A stretch of 64,000 nucleotides of DNA from Thiohalocapsa halophila (lineage in GTDB: Bacteria > Pseudomonadota > Gammaproteobacteria > Chromatiales > Chromatiaceae), in assembly GCF_016583825.1 (NCBI RefSeq), contig NZ_NRRV01000002.1, positions 62,001-126,000 on the forward strand, written 5' to 3'. Below the pieces are notes generated by a model. The model did not search any database. It saw nothing but the letters and a program-made list of their open reading frames with translations, and was not told where the DNA came from. The translations under genes were made by a program, and so were the position numbers. This document shows, piece after piece, positions 36,707-45,915 of this stretch; the stretch's first letter is position 1; every line of letters begins with the position of its first letter.

Positions 36707-36921
36707 TTATACTTCGCCCCACAGTACGGACAGATCGCCTCATGATTCGGATCATCCTCGATGGGCAGATAGACCCGTGGGTGCATGTTCCAGACCTCTG
36801 CATCCGGCATCGGGCAGGACAGGGGCAGGTCCTTGCGGGTGACGGTGCGTACGTTTGGCTCGGCCGCTGGCGGCGGGCTCGCGGCGGGCTGGGAGGGCCG
36901 GTCGCGTCGCGACTTCAGCAT
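36691..36921 (-). CDS. zf-CHCC zinc-ribbon protein (NDUFS6-like)
   Basis: 76 aa. 'VTRKDLPLSCPMPDAEVWN', then 'HPRVYLPIEDD' and a closing CPYCGAKYKL give the Cys-His-Cys-Cys zinc site of the zf-CHCC family, related to the mitochondrial complex I subunit NDUFS6. Bacterial members are small cytoplasmic proteins of unclear function. Follows ilvE by 45 bp on the same strand. Its final codons (RDE, stop) lie inside a 7-bp repeat array. Confidence 0.85.
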   Translation of the reverse strand: MLKSRRDRPSQPAASPPPAAEPNVRTVTRKDLPLSCPMPDAEVWNMHPRVYLPIEDDPNHEAICPYCGAKYKLRDE

Positions 36922-36966
36922 GGATGAGGCTCCTTCACGGTGTACAGCATGGATTCGGCTCGCGCC

Positions 36967-37887
36967 TCAGACCAGCGTCAGCCAATGCAGGTGCTCGGGG
37001 CTGCGCCCGTGCACCACGTCGAAATACTTGGTCTGCAGCCGCTCGGTAATGGGTCCGCGGGTGCCGCTGCCGATGGCGCGACCGTCCACCTCGCGGATGG
37101 GGGTCACCTCGGCAGCGGTGCCGGTGAAGAAGGCCTCGTCGGCGATGTAGACCTCGTCCCGGGTGATGCGTTTTTCGATGACCTCTAAGCCCATGTCCGC
37201 GGCCAGGGCCATGACGGTCTTGCGGGTGATGCCGTCCAGCGCGGAGGTCAGGTCCGGGGTGTAGATGACGCCGTCGCGGACGACGAAGACGTTCTCGCCG
37301 CTGCCCTCCATGACATAGCCCTCGGCGTCCAGCAGCAGGGCCTCGTCGTAGCCGTCGCGCACGGCCTCCTGCAAGGCCATCATGGAGTTCATGTAGTTGC
37401 CGTTGGCCTTGGCCCGGCACATGGTGATGTTCACGTGATGGCGGGTGAAGGACGACACCTTGATGCGAATGCCGTGCTTAATGCTCTCCTCGCCCAGATA
37501 GCTGCCCCAATGCCAGGCGGCGACGATACAGTGCACCTTCAGGTTGTCGGCACGCAGGCCCATGCCCTCGGGGCCGTAGTAGAGCATGGGCCGGATATAG
37601 GCGGATTCGAGCCCATTCTCGCGTACGGCGGCGCATTGGGCCGTGTTCAGTATGTCGGCGTCATAGGGCAGGCGCATGCCCAGGATGTGGGCGGAGTTGA
37701 AGAGCCGCTTGGTGTGGTCCTGGAGCCGGAAGATGGCCGCGCCGCGCTCGGTGGCATAGGCACGGACCCCTTCGAAGACCCCCATGCCGTAGTGCAGCGT
37801 GTGGGTCAGCACATGGGTGTTGGCGTCGCGCCAGTCCACGAGCTCGCCGTCGTGCCAAATCACGCCATCGCGGTCGGCCATGCTCAT
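36967..37887 (-). CDS. ilvE: Branched-chain amino acid aminotransferase
   Basis: 306 aa fold-type IV PLP transaminase for Leu/Ile/Val synthesis. Start region 'DGVIWHDGELVDWRDANTHVL', then 'GVFEGVRAY', the PLP lysine in RAKANGNYMNS (about residue 159), 'EGYVMEGSGENVFVV' and 'FFTGTAAEVTPI' are all classical IlvE class I signatures. Full length. Lies between glnE upstream and the zinc-ribbon gene downstream, same strand, consistent with a nitrogen/amino-acid group. Confidence 0.95.
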   Translation of the reverse strand: MSMADRDGVIWHDGELVDWRDANTHVLTHTLHYGMGVFEGVRAYATERGAAIFRLQDHTKRLFNSAHILGMRLPYDADILNTAQCAAVRENGLESAYIRPMLYYGPEGMGLRADNLKVHCIVAAWHWGSYLGEESIKHGIRIKVSSFTRHHVNITMCRAKANGNYMNSMMALQEAVRDGYDEALLLDAEGYVMEGSGENVFVVRDGVIYTPDLTSALDGITRKTVMALAADMGLEVIEKRITRDEVYIADEAFFTGTAAEVTPIREVDGRAIGSGTRGPITERLQTKYFDVVHGRSPEHLHWLTLV

Positions 37888-38025
37888 TGTCGTTCTCCGT
37901 TGAGACAGGGTTTACAGCGCGCTGGGGAGGCGGCATGGGGTCGGCTGACAACGCCCTGCGGTCTGCGCTGTCGAAGCTCGCGGGCGGGCTTGACCGGGGC
38001 GCGCACCGAGACACGCCTGAGCGCG

Positions 38026-40905
38026 TCAGTCCATCAGCTGCTGCCAGAGTCCGGCGACGGCCTCGCGCTCGGCCACCAGCTCGCTGTCCGATACCAGCCC
38101 GGGCGAATCCTGCAAGGCGTTGCGATGGTAGGCGGTGCGCAGGGCCTTGTAGGCGTCGGTGAGCTCCTGCGCGGCGAGGCCGGGCAGTAATGCGAGCCGG
38201 TCCAGGGTCTCCAGCAGCCGCACATTGTCCGTCCAGACCGTGAGCTCCGGGTGCTCGGCGGCCCAGCGAAGCACCGAATATTGAACAATGAATTCGATAT
38301 CGGCAATACCACCGCGGCCCTGTTTGAGGTCGAAGCGGCCTTCCCGGCTCTTGTCCAATGACGCGCGCATCTTCGCGCGCATGTCCCGCACGCGGTTGCG
38401 GACCTCAGCCGGGTCGCGCGGCAGCTGCAGAATCTCGGCGCGGATCTGCTGGAAGCGCTCGCCGAGGCGGGCATCGCCGGCCACCGGGCGGGCGCGCACC
38501 AGCGCCTGGTGCTCCCAGGTCCAGGCCTCCTCGCGCTGGTAGTTGGCGAAGGAGGCCAGGGTGCGGGCGATCATGCCCTTGTCGCCGTCCGGGCGCAGGC
38601 GGGTGTCGATCTCGTAGAGCACGCCGGAGTAGGTCGGCGTGGTCATGATGTGGATGAGGCGCTGCGCCAGGCGCACGTAGAACTGACTGCCACTGACGAC
38701 GCGCTGGTCCGCCGCCGTAGGCTCGGTGGACGCCTCCGTCAGGGCCTCGTCGTAGAGGAACACCAGGTCCAGGTCCGAGTTGTAGCCGAGCTCGATGCCG
38801 CCGAGCTTGCCGTAGCCCAGCACCAGCAGGCCGGGCTGGGTGAGCGCCGTGCCGGGCGGCAGCCCGTGACGCCGGGTAAGATCGCAGAAGGCGATGGCCA
38901 GGCTGCGCTCCGTGGCCACCTCGGCGATTTCCGTCAGGTAGTCGCTCACCACCATGAGCGGGATGACGCCGGTAATGTCCGCCGCCGCCGTGCGCAGCTT
39001 ATTGCCCTGCACGAACTGGCGCAGGCGCTCCATGCGCTGCTCCAGGTCGTCCTCGCCGACGGTGGCGAGCAGCACGTCCAGCTCTTGCTCCAGGTCCGCG
39101 CGGCGCAGGGGCTCGTAGAGCCGGCGCGGGTCCAGCAGCTCGTCCAGCAGCAGCGGCTGCTTGGCCGTGCGCTCCGCGAACCAGGGGCTTTTCGCGCTCA
39201 GCACCACCAGCTGGCGCAGCACGTCCTGGTGCTCTGCGAGCAGCGCCAGATAGGCGGTGCGCCCGAGCACGGACTCCAGCACCCTCAGCACCCGCGGCAG
39301 GGCCAGGTCCGGAACATCGCTCTCGGCGACGGCGGCGAGTAGCGCCGGCACCACGCAGTCCAGGTGCTCGGCGGCACGGGTGCTCAAGCCCCGGCGGGTG
39401 GCGGCTTCGCGGAAGTCGGCAATGGCCGCCGCGGCCGCCGCCGGCTCGCGGAAGCCGTGCTCGGTCAGCAGCCGCTCCATCTCGTCGCTGTCCGGCTTCC
39501 GGCTCCAGAGCGCGGCCAGGGGGTGCTCGCCGCCGCCGGGCTCGGCGAAGATGGCCTCGAAGCAGCGCTGCACCCGCTCGCGCTGGTCGTCGAGTACCGC
39601 CGCGAAGGCCGGCCAGTCGTCGAAGCCCATGCTCTGCGCGAGCCGCTGCCGGGCTTCCGGCTTCTCCGGCAGCACATGCGTCTGGCGGTCCTGCCAGGCC
39701 TGGAGACGGTTCTCGGTGAGCCGCAGAAAGCGATAGGCGGAGGTCAGGGCCGCCACGTCGGCGGCGGTGAGCAGATCCTTCTCGCCGAGGCGCGTCAGCA
39801 CAGGCTGGATGGCCGGGATGCGCAGCTCCGGCTCGCGTCCGCCGCGGATCAACTGAAAGGACTGGCCGATGAACTCGATCTCGCGGATGCCGCCGGGGCC
39901 GAGCTTGATGTTGTGCTCCATGCCCTTGCGCTTGAGCTCGCGGGCGATCATCACCTTGAGCGAGCGCAGCGACTCGATGGCGCCGAAATCCAGATAACGC
40001 CGGTAGACGAAGGGGCGCAGCATGGCCATCAGCGCCGCCGCCGGCCCCGGTGGCCCGGCCACAACCCGCGCCTTGGTCATGGCATAGCGCTCCCACTCCC
40101 GCGCCTGGGCGTGGTAGTAGCCCTCCATGGCATCGAAGCTCATGGCCAGCGGCCCGGCGCTGCCGAAGGGGCGCAGCCGGGTGTCCACGCGGAAGACGAA
40201 GCCGTCCACGGTGACCTGGTCCAGGGCCTGCACCAACCGCTGGCCGAGCCGGGTGAAGAACTGCTCGTTGGTGAGCTGTCGGGGACCACCGCGGGTCTCG
40301 CCGGTGTGCGGAAAGGCGAAGATCAGGTCGATATCCGAGCTCATGTTGAGCTCGCGGGCGCCGAGCTTGCCCATGCCCAGCACCAGCAGGCGCTGGCGGC
40401 GGCCTTCGGCGTCCTCGGGTACGCCGAGCTCGGCCTCGGTCCAGGCCGTGAGCAGCTCCAGTGCGCGCTGGATGCAGGTGTCCGCCAGCGCGGAGAGGCT
40501 CTCCAGGGTCTCGTCCAGGCTCGCCCAGCCGGCGAGGTCCCGCCAGACGATGCGCAGCATCTGCCGGCGGCGGAAGCGCCGCAGACAGCGCGCCAGGCCC
40601 GGCTCGTCCGGGGCGTCCGGGAACAGGTGCTCCAGCTCCTTGGCGAGCAGGCGATCCAGCTCGCCGGCCTCCGGTGCGCGGCTCAGGGCGTCCTCGGCGA
40701 TGAGCCGAGCCAGTGTCTCCGGGCTGCGGGCGGCGGTGAGGGCGGCGAATTCGCTGGCGGCCCAGACCTGGGCACGCGCATGCTGGAAGGCGGCATCCTC
40801 GGGCACCGCCGACCCTTGCTCCTGCGCCCAGTCCAGCCACTGCGCCCAGTGCCCCGCCGCCGGGCCCTCGCCGGCCACTGCGCTGTCGGCACGCGCGTCA
40901 GTCAT
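38026..40905 (-). CDS. glnE: Bifunctional glutamine synthetase adenylyltransferase/deadenylylase
   Basis: 959 aa, normal GlnE length. Two nucleotidyltransferase domains are visible: GMGKLGARELNMSSDIDLIF near residue 177 (deadenylylase half) and GYGKLGGIELGYNSDLDLVF near 702 (adenylylase half), each followed by its helical GlnD-like domain. It modifies a tyrosine of glutamine synthetase in response to PII. The frame is open upstream, but the ATG at 40905 overlaps the mutarotase stop by 8 bp and gives the family-like length. Gap of 138 bp to ilvE. Confidence 0.95.
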   Translation of the reverse strand: MTDARADSAVAGEGPAAGHWAQWLDWAQEQGSAVPEDAAFQHARAQVWAASEFAALTAARSPETLARLIAEDALSRAPEAGELDRLLAKELEHLFPDAPDEPGLARCLRRFRRRQMLRIVWRDLAGWASLDETLESLSALADTCIQRALELLTAWTEAELGVPEDAEGRRQRLLVLGMGKLGARELNMSSDIDLIFAFPHTGETRGGPRQLTNEQFFTRLGQRLVQALDQVTVDGFVFRVDTRLRPFGSAGPLAMSFDAMEGYYHAQAREWERYAMTKARVVAGPPGPAAALMAMLRPFVYRRYLDFGAIESLRSLKVMIARELKRKGMEHNIKLGPGGIREIEFIGQSFQLIRGGREPELRIPAIQPVLTRLGEKDLLTAADVAALTSAYRFLRLTENRLQAWQDRQTHVLPEKPEARQRLAQSMGFDDWPAFAAVLDDQRERVQRCFEAIFAEPGGGEHPLAALWSRKPDSDEMERLLTEHGFREPAAAAAAIADFREAATRRGLSTRAAEHLDCVVPALLAAVAESDVPDLALPRVLRVLESVLGRTAYLALLAEHQDVLRQLVVLSAKSPWFAERTAKQPLLLDELLDPRRLYEPLRRADLEQELDVLLATVGEDDLEQRMERLRQFVQGNKLRTAAADITGVIPLMVVSDYLTEIAEVATERSLAIAFCDLTRRHGLPPGTALTQPGLLVLGYGKLGGIELGYNSDLDLVFLYDEALTEASTEPTAADQRVVSGSQFYVRLAQRLIHIMTTPTYSGVLYEIDTRLRPDGDKGMIARTLASFANYQREEAWTWEHQALVRARPVAGDARLGERFQQIRAEILQLPRDPAEVRNRVRDMRAKMRASLDKSREGRFDLKQGRGGIADIEFIVQYSVLRWAAEHPELTVWTDNVRLLETLDRLALLPGLAAQELTDAYKALRTAYHRNALQDSPGLVSDSELVAEREAVAGLWQQLMD

Positions 40906-41836
40906 GCACCAGTCCGTAGCGGCTGGCGAGGCGGTGGCTGCCGCCGGCGGGAATGGTGACTGCATCCGCGGCCGCATTGGTGGTCTCGACACAGACCATC
41001 TGCAGGTATTCGTCGTCGCCGAAGTCGCCCATTTGCTTGGACTGCTCGATCCAGGGGTTCCACACCACCGCGGAGCCGCTGCCCTCGCGGTCGATGCGGA
41101 TCTGGCGGCTCAGCGCAGGGTCGTCGATGACCAGCCGCTCGCCGGTGTCCAGATAGATGCGGTTCACGGGCCCGTCGAAGTTGATGGGGCCGGACTGGGT
41201 GATGTGCACGTCGACCTGCCCGGGGTCGGCCGCGCCCGGCTCGCTGCGAGCGACCTTGTCGATGTATTCGTAGCCCGCGAGGCCGAGCACCTGCACCCGG
41301 CGCACGTCGCCCACCTTGAAATAGCTGTGCAATGCCTGGGTGACGGTGATTGGCGCCTCACCGGTATTGCGGGTGGTGAGCGCCACGCCCAAGGTGTCCG
41401 CGACGGTCACCTCCACCTCCAGCGCAAAGGCGTGCGGCCAGAGCGCGCGGCTGGCCTCGTCGTCGCGGCAGCCGAGGCGCACCCGCGTGCTGCCGTCCAC
41501 CATGGCCTCGGTGCCCAGCAGCCGCCACTGCCGCGCCCGCACGAAGCCGTGGTCCGGGCGGCCCTTGGCCTCCGGGTCCGGCCCGAACCAGGGCCAGCAC
41601 ACTGGAATGCCGCCCTTGATGGCCTTGCCAGGCTGGAAGTAGGCATACTCGCTGACGAAGAGCAGGTCCTGCGCCGCCCGCTGCGGGTGGAAGGACAACA
41701 CCTGCCCCCCATAGCTGGAGATCTCCGCGCGGGCGTGCTCGTTGTCGATGCAGATGATCGGAAAGCCGCCTTCGCCGGCACAGATGCTGAGCACGCCGGC
41801 GATGCCGAACTCTTCGTTCGCCTGGCCGATGTCCAT
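40898..41836 (-). CDS. D-hexose-6-phosphate mutarotase (YeaD-like)
   Basis: 312 aa galactose-mutarotase-like beta-sandwich. 'RAEISSYGGQVLSFHP', 'FVSEYAYFQPGKAIKGGIPV', 'CWPWFG', 'HGFVR' (catalytic His) and 'ALHSYFKVGD' are characteristic of the hexose-6-phosphate mutarotase group. It interconverts anomers of glucose-6-phosphate. The ATG at 41836 has AGGAG five bases upstream. Overlaps glnE by 8 bp, so they are probably co-transcribed, though the pathways are unrelated. Confidence 0.9.
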   Translation of the reverse strand: MDIGQANEEFGIAGVLSICAGEGGFPIICIDNEHARAEISSYGGQVLSFHPQRAAQDLLFVSEYAYFQPGKAIKGGIPVCWPWFGPDPEAKGRPDHGFVRARQWRLLGTEAMVDGSTRVRLGCRDDEASRALWPHAFALEVEVTVADTLGVALTTRNTGEAPITVTQALHSYFKVGDVRRVQVLGLAGYEYIDKVARSEPGAADPGQVDVHITQSGPINFDGPVNRIYLDTGERLVIDDPALSRQIRIDREGSGSAVVWNPWIEQSKQMGDFGDDEYLQMVCVETTNAAADAVTIPAGGSHRLASRYGLVHD

Positions 41837-42137
41837 AGAGGCTCCTGAACGGCCGCTGCGGCCGGTTTGGTTGCTGCGCGTTACCGCGGACAATAGGGGC
41901 GATCGGCGCCGACGCGAGCCGCGCCGCGCGCGCCCGCCAGTATAACGACAAGCGCCGGGGTCAGGCGCAGCGCAGACACCGAGGCTTGCAGCCCGACCGC
42001 CCGACGGGCCGCTTGCAAGTCGGCGCCCGCCAAGTCAAAGCCAAGCGACGCGGCACAGGCACTCACCGAAGCTGCGCACACCGCAGGAGGCCGCCTGCCG
42101 CCGACCGCAGCGCCGGTAAAGCCGTCGGTGCGGACAG
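41837..42137. other. Intergenic, no gene seen
   Basis: About 300 bp upstream of the mutarotase start. It should contain the promoter for the mutarotase-glnE pair. I find no recognisable RNA or protein gene and no clear terminator. Confidence 0.35.
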
Positions 42138-42404
42138 CTAGGCCAACAGCTCATCGGAAGAACTGCTGCTGTTGGACTGGAGCATGCGCGCGAAGCGCTC
42201 CGGGTCATGCTTGACGATCTGGATGTACTCGTCCAGCAGGGAGGGCCAGTTGCGCCCGCCGTGGGTGCGGATCTTGTCCAGGGCCACCAACAAGAGCTTG
42301 GCGGCGGCGCGTAGCTCGCGATCGTCGCCGTCGCCGTAATGGCTGGTGAGCGCCTCGAACAACGCCTCGACACGCTCGGTGGGACTCGGCTGCTTGGCAG
42401 ACAT
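42138..42404 (-). CDS. Small helical hypothetical protein with poly-Ser tail
   Basis: 88 aa: MSAKQPSPTERVEALFEALT, then 'DDRELRAAAKLLLVALDKIRTHGG' and a C-terminal 'LQSNSSSSSDELLA'. No family recognised. The frame is clean, codon use matches neighbours and the start is preceded by GAAGG. Compact, mostly alpha-helical, cytoplasmic. It begins 85 bp downstream of the O-methyltransferase stop on the same strand. Confidence 0.6.
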   Translation of the reverse strand: MSAKQPSPTERVEALFEALTSHYGDGDDRELRAAAKLLLVALDKIRTHGGRNWPSLLDEYIQIVKHDPERFARMLQSNSSSSSDELLA

Positions 42405-42489
42405 AGCGCGGGGACCTTCGGCTGAAACACTTTGCCCGCCAGTATAGCCGGGCGAGGGTCGCCGCACGCTGCGCCAGCGCGGCCGCAAA

Positions 42490-43137
42490 TCAGCGCTTCA
42501 GCGCCAGCAGCAGCCCGTCGCGGATGGGCAGGATGCTGCCGGTCCACTGCGGGCTGTCGGCAATCAGGCGGGTGAAGCGGCGGATACCGGCGGTGGCCGG
42601 GTCGTCGGCGGCAGGATCGAGGACGCGGTTGCCCCAGAGCAGGTTGTCGACGATGAGCACGCCGCCGGGGCGCAACTGGCGCTCGATCACCGGCAGCGAC
42701 GCCGGATAGTCCTCCTTGTCGATGTCGCTGAAGATCAGATCGAAGCCACCGGCTTGCGCGGAGAGCGCGGCCACGGCCTCACCCACGTGGAAGCGCACAA
42801 GGTCCAGCAGCCCCAGCGCCGCCAAGTGCCGGCGGGCCTGCTCCGATAGGTCCTGCTCCCAGACGGTGTGATGCACCTCGCCGGCATCGCCATGGGTCTC
42901 CTTGAGGGCCCGGGCGAACCAAGCGGTGGAGTAGCCGAAGCCCGAGCCCAGCTCGAAGATCCGCCTTGCGCCGACCATGCGGGCGACCAGGTAGCACAGC
43001 TGCCCGCAAGCCGGACCGATGATCGGAAACCCCTCGGCGGCGGCGAGCGCCTCCATGGCGCGCAGCTCCGCCGGGCGGTCCGGCACCAGCTCGTCGAGAT
43101 AGGACTGGAGCAGCGCGGGGAGCACGGAGTCGGACAT
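42490..43137 (-). CDS. Class I SAM-dependent O-methyltransferase (caffeoyl-CoA OMT family)
   Basis: 215 aa. The SAM site FELGSGFGYSTAWFARAL, 'FDLIFSDIDKEDYPAS' with the metal-binding Asp, and 'LRPGGVLIVDNLLW' follow the bacterial O-methyltransferase/catechol-OMT-like pattern. Length is typical. Substrate not deducible. Divergent from the yqiA-like gene, 165 bp between the starts. Confidence 0.85.
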   Translation of the reverse strand: MSDSVLPALLQSYLDELVPDRPAELRAMEALAAAEGFPIIGPACGQLCYLVARMVGARRIFELGSGFGYSTAWFARALKETHGDAGEVHHTVWEQDLSEQARRHLAALGLLDLVRFHVGEAVAALSAQAGGFDLIFSDIDKEDYPASLPVIERQLRPGGVLIVDNLLWGNRVLDPAADDPATAGIRRFTRLIADSPQWTGSILPIRDGLLLALKR

Positions 43138-43302
43138 GGCAGCCCCTCAAAAGGCGGCGGGCGCGGCGGCCCGGGTGATTAGGAGAAGATTGCGTAGGCG
43201 GGCCGCAGATCAAGACGCGCGAGCCAGCCGGCGGCTGCCGCGCGCCGACGCGAGACTGTACAATGCTGCGCTGCATCAAAAGCGACTGGCGCCAACCGAC
43301 CC

Positions 43303-43887
43303 ATGCTCATTTACCTGCACGGCCTGAACAGCTCCGGCAACTCCGACAAAGCGAACCGCCTGCGCGACGCCCTGGACCCGCTGCCGGTGCTGGCGCCGGA
43401 TTATGCCCCACACCGCCCGCACGAGGCCGCGGCCCAGCTCACGGCCGTGCTGGAGCAGGTGGTCGCGGACCATGGGCCGCCGGTGCTGGTGGGCAGCTCC
43501 ATGGGCGGCTTCTACGGGCGCTGGCTCATCACCCGCCTACCCTGTGCGCATCTGTTCATGATCAACCCGGCGCTGCGGCCTTGGGCACAGCTGCGCGGGC
43601 ACCTCGGCGAGCAGGTGACGGCCACCGGCGAGCGCTATCGGCTCACCCGTGAGCTGGCGGATCAGACCCGCGACTATGCCCCCGCCCGGCCCTGCGCCAA
43701 CCTGTCAGCACCCACGACGCTGTTGTTGGACCTGGACGACGAGATCATCGACACCCGGGCGGCGGCGGCGCTCTACCGCGGCTGTGCCCGGGTGCTGGCC
43801 TTTCCCGGCGGCGACCATGGCTTCCAGCACCTGGACGAGGTGCTGGATGTGATCAGGGATGCGCTCACGCCCGAGGCTTTGGCTTAG
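43303..43887 (+). CDS. yqiA: YqiA/UPF0227-type alpha/beta-hydrolase esterase
   Basis: 194 aa. Opens MLIYLHGLNSSGNSDKA, the YqiA/YcfP oxyanion motif. The nucleophile is Ser66 in GSSMGGFYG, 'LLLDLDDEIIDT' supplies the acid and 'GGDHGFQH' the catalytic His. Cytoplasmic esterase of short acyl substrates. Single-gene unit. Confidence 0.85.
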   Translation: MLIYLHGLNSSGNSDKANRLRDALDPLPVLAPDYAPHRPHEAAAQLTAVLEQVVADHGPPVLVGSSMGGFYGRWLITRLPCAHLFMINPALRPWAQLRGHLGEQVTATGERYRLTRELADQTRDYAPARPCANLSAPTTLLLDLDDEIIDTRAAAALYRGCARVLAFPGGDHGFQHLDEVLDVIRDALTPEALA

Positions 43888-43914
43888 CTCACCGTCTCTG
43901 TCAGGCGTAGCTTG

Positions 43915-43928
43915 GCTAGGCGCCTAGC
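43915..43928. terminator. Perfect 14-bp palindrome between convergent genes
   Basis: GCTAGGCGCCTAGC sits between the convergent ends of the yqiA-like gene (43887) and the TraB gene (44009). A bidirectional transcription end is plausible from position, but there is no T-tract on either side, so the call is weak. Confidence 0.25.
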
Positions 43929-44008
43929 GAGGACAGCAAGCGCTGGCGGGTGTTGCGTCGGTCAGAGTCGAGCTAGGGGCCTGCGCCGATGCCGGTGAGG
44001 ATGAGTGA

Positions 44009-45301
44009 CTAGCCGGCGCCGATAACCCGGCCAACGATGCGGAAGCCGGCGATATAGGTGCCGACGGCGGAGCCGAGGCTCGCGAGAATGAACACCAGCA
44101 GCACCCGCGAGACGCGGTTGCGCCACCAGCCGCGCAGCGTGGTGACGTCGTCGCGCAGCGCGCCGAAGTCGCCGACACTCGGGCGGCGCAGCATGAGCTC
44201 AGCGGCGCCCGTGACCATACCGGCACCGATGGTGGGGTTCAGAGACGTGAGTGGTGCCGCGCAGAAGGCTACCAGGACGGTCAGCGGGTGCGCGGCGGCG
44301 ACGGCGGCGCCGAGTGCCGACAGCCCGCCGTTGATGAGAACCCAGTCCCAGATCAGATTCCAGCCCAGCTCCTGGCTGCGGGTGAAGCCGTAGGCGAAGA
44401 CGCCGAGGATGGCGGTCACCACCACCCAAGGAAAGACCCGCCAGAAGCGTGACGGCGGCGGCACCCGATCCAGGGCGGCGATGGTCTCGGCGGGATCCGC
44501 GGCCAGTGCACCCGGCGCCGTCAGCTGCTCGGCGACGCCAGCGAGATGACCGGCACCGAGCACCGCCAGCACCCGCTGGTGGCCGCCGGCGGCGAGCTCC
44601 TGGCGTAGGCGGGCTGCCATGTAGCGGTCGCGCTCGGTGATGAGGGGCTCGAAGAGGTCTGCGCGGTCCGCGGCGAACTCGGCGAAGGTGGTCTCCAGCA
44701 CGTCGCCCTGCTTGAGCCGCTCGATCTCCTCCTCGCTGACGGATTCCCGCGAGAGCATACCCGCCAGGAGCCCGGAGAAGAGATTGAGGCGCTTCCACCA
44801 GCCCAGATTGGCCGCGGCGCGGCGCAGCGTGACGCCGATATCGCGGTCCACCAGCAGCACCGGCAGGCCGCGCTCGTGCGCCAGCTGGATGGCGGCCCGC
44901 TGTTCGGCCCCGGGCTCGATGCCGAACTGATCGGCGAGCCGCTGCTGGTAGGCGGCCAGGGCTAGGCTCGCGGAGACCACATAGACGCGCTGCTCGCGAA
45001 CGACGGCGAAGAGGTCCATGCGGTTCAGCCGATCCGGGTCGGTCAGGGACTCGAAGCGGCTCGGGCAGAGCTCCACGGCGACCGCGTCGAAGCCCACACC
45101 GGAGCCGGCGCCGGCGCCGGCGAGCAGCTTGCGCACCTGCGCCTCGCTGGCGCGGGAGACATGTGCCGTGCCGAGCAGCTGGATCTCGGCGCCGTGCAGA
45201 TGGACCTCCTTGACGGGCTCCGGGGCCGCCGCGCCCGCGGCGGCATCCTGCTGGGGGTGCGGCTGGGGGCTGGGCTGCGGGTTCTCCGGGGGGCTTGTCA
45301 C
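44009..45301 (-). CDS. TraB/GumN-family membrane protein
   Basis: 430 aa. After a Pro/Gln-rich N-terminus comes the TraB signature IQLLGTAHVSRASEAQVRKL, 'AVAVELCPSRFESL' and 'GLPVLLVDRDIGVTLRRA'. The C-terminal 150 residues contain about four membrane helices ('VVVTAILGVFAYGF', 'LTVLVAFCAAPLTSLNP'). Relatives include pheromone-shutdown TraB, but the bacterial chromosomal form has no established role. I chose the GTG at 45301, preceded by AAGGAG; the frame is open about 330 bp further but that stretch is unlike the family. Confidence 0.75.
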   Translation of the reverse strand: MTSPPENPQPSPQPHPQQDAAAGAAAPEPVKEVHLHGAEIQLLGTAHVSRASEAQVRKLLAGAGAGSGVGFDAVAVELCPSRFESLTDPDRLNRMDLFAVVREQRVYVVSASLALAAYQQRLADQFGIEPGAEQRAAIQLAHERGLPVLLVDRDIGVTLRRAAANLGWWKRLNLFSGLLAGMLSRESVSEEEIERLKQGDVLETTFAEFAADRADLFEPLITERDRYMAARLRQELAAGGHQRVLAVLGAGHLAGVAEQLTAPGALAADPAETIAALDRVPPPSRFWRVFPWVVVTAILGVFAYGFTRSQELGWNLIWDWVLINGGLSALGAAVAAAHPLTVLVAFCAAPLTSLNPTIGAGMVTGAAELMLRRPSVGDFGALRDDVTTLRGWWRNRVSRVLLVFILASLGSAVGTYIAGFRIVGRVIGAG

Positions 45302-45480
45302 GGCGGCGACGGGCTCCTTGGGGTCAAACAGTGCATGATAGCGCAACCCCTGCGCCCACCGGTGGCCGCGGCGGCATTGGCCGGCGCCGAAGCGGGGTTT
45401 ATGATGCAGCCGAGCCGATCTTGCGTCAGGTCGGCCAACACCGGCCGCCAAGTCCGCCCCTCCGTACGCAGTCCCTTGCC

Positions 45481-45906
45481 ATGCCCAGCTATGCTCCCGT
45501 CGCACCAGCGCTGCTGCCGGCGCTGCTCCTAGGGCTCGCCGCCGTGCTCGCCCTGCCCGGCTGCGCCAACATGGAGCGCGAGCGCAAAGCCAGCGCGCTC
45601 CAGGCCAGCACCAACGCCTACCGCGAGGCACTGCGCTGGGGCTACTGGCGCGCGGCCGTCGAGCTGCTGCACCCGGACGCGCGCGAAGAGCTGGACCTGG
45701 AGCCGCTGGAGAACATCCGTGTCACGAGCCTCGAAGTGGTCCGCCCCATGAGCATCACGCCCGACGGTAAGGCGCTCAGACTGGTGCAGATCGACTATGT
45801 CCTGGAGGACGAGCAGCGAGTGAAGCGGGTGCTGGATCGCCAAGACTGGCGCTGGGACGACAGCCTCGCGGCTTGGCTACTGCACAGCGGGCTGCCGGCC
45901 TTCTAA
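45481..45906 (+). CDS. Small lipoprotein, function unknown
   Basis: 141 aa. Type II signal peptide with lipobox LPGC (GLAAVLALPGCANM), so probably lipid-anchored. The mature part is about 110 residues: 'STNAYREALRWGYWRAAVEL', then 'VRPMSITPDGKALRLVQIDY' and 'QDWRWDDSLAAWLLHSGLP', reminiscent of small SH3-like/NTF2-like envelope proteins. Start ATG at 45481 begins the signal peptide directly. The AI-2E permease gene follows 9 bp downstream. Confidence 0.7.
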   Translation: MPSYAPVAPALLPALLLGLAAVLALPGCANMERERKASALQASTNAYREALRWGYWRAAVELLHPDAREELDLEPLENIRVTSLEVVRPMSITPDGKALRLVQIDYVLEDEQRVKRVLDRQDWRWDDSLAAWLLHSGLPAF

Positions 45907-45915
45907 ACGCTGCGC

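Noticed and set aside
43915-43928. Strong rho-independent terminator
   Set aside because: The palindrome is perfect but lacks a T-tract on either strand; kept only as a weak call.
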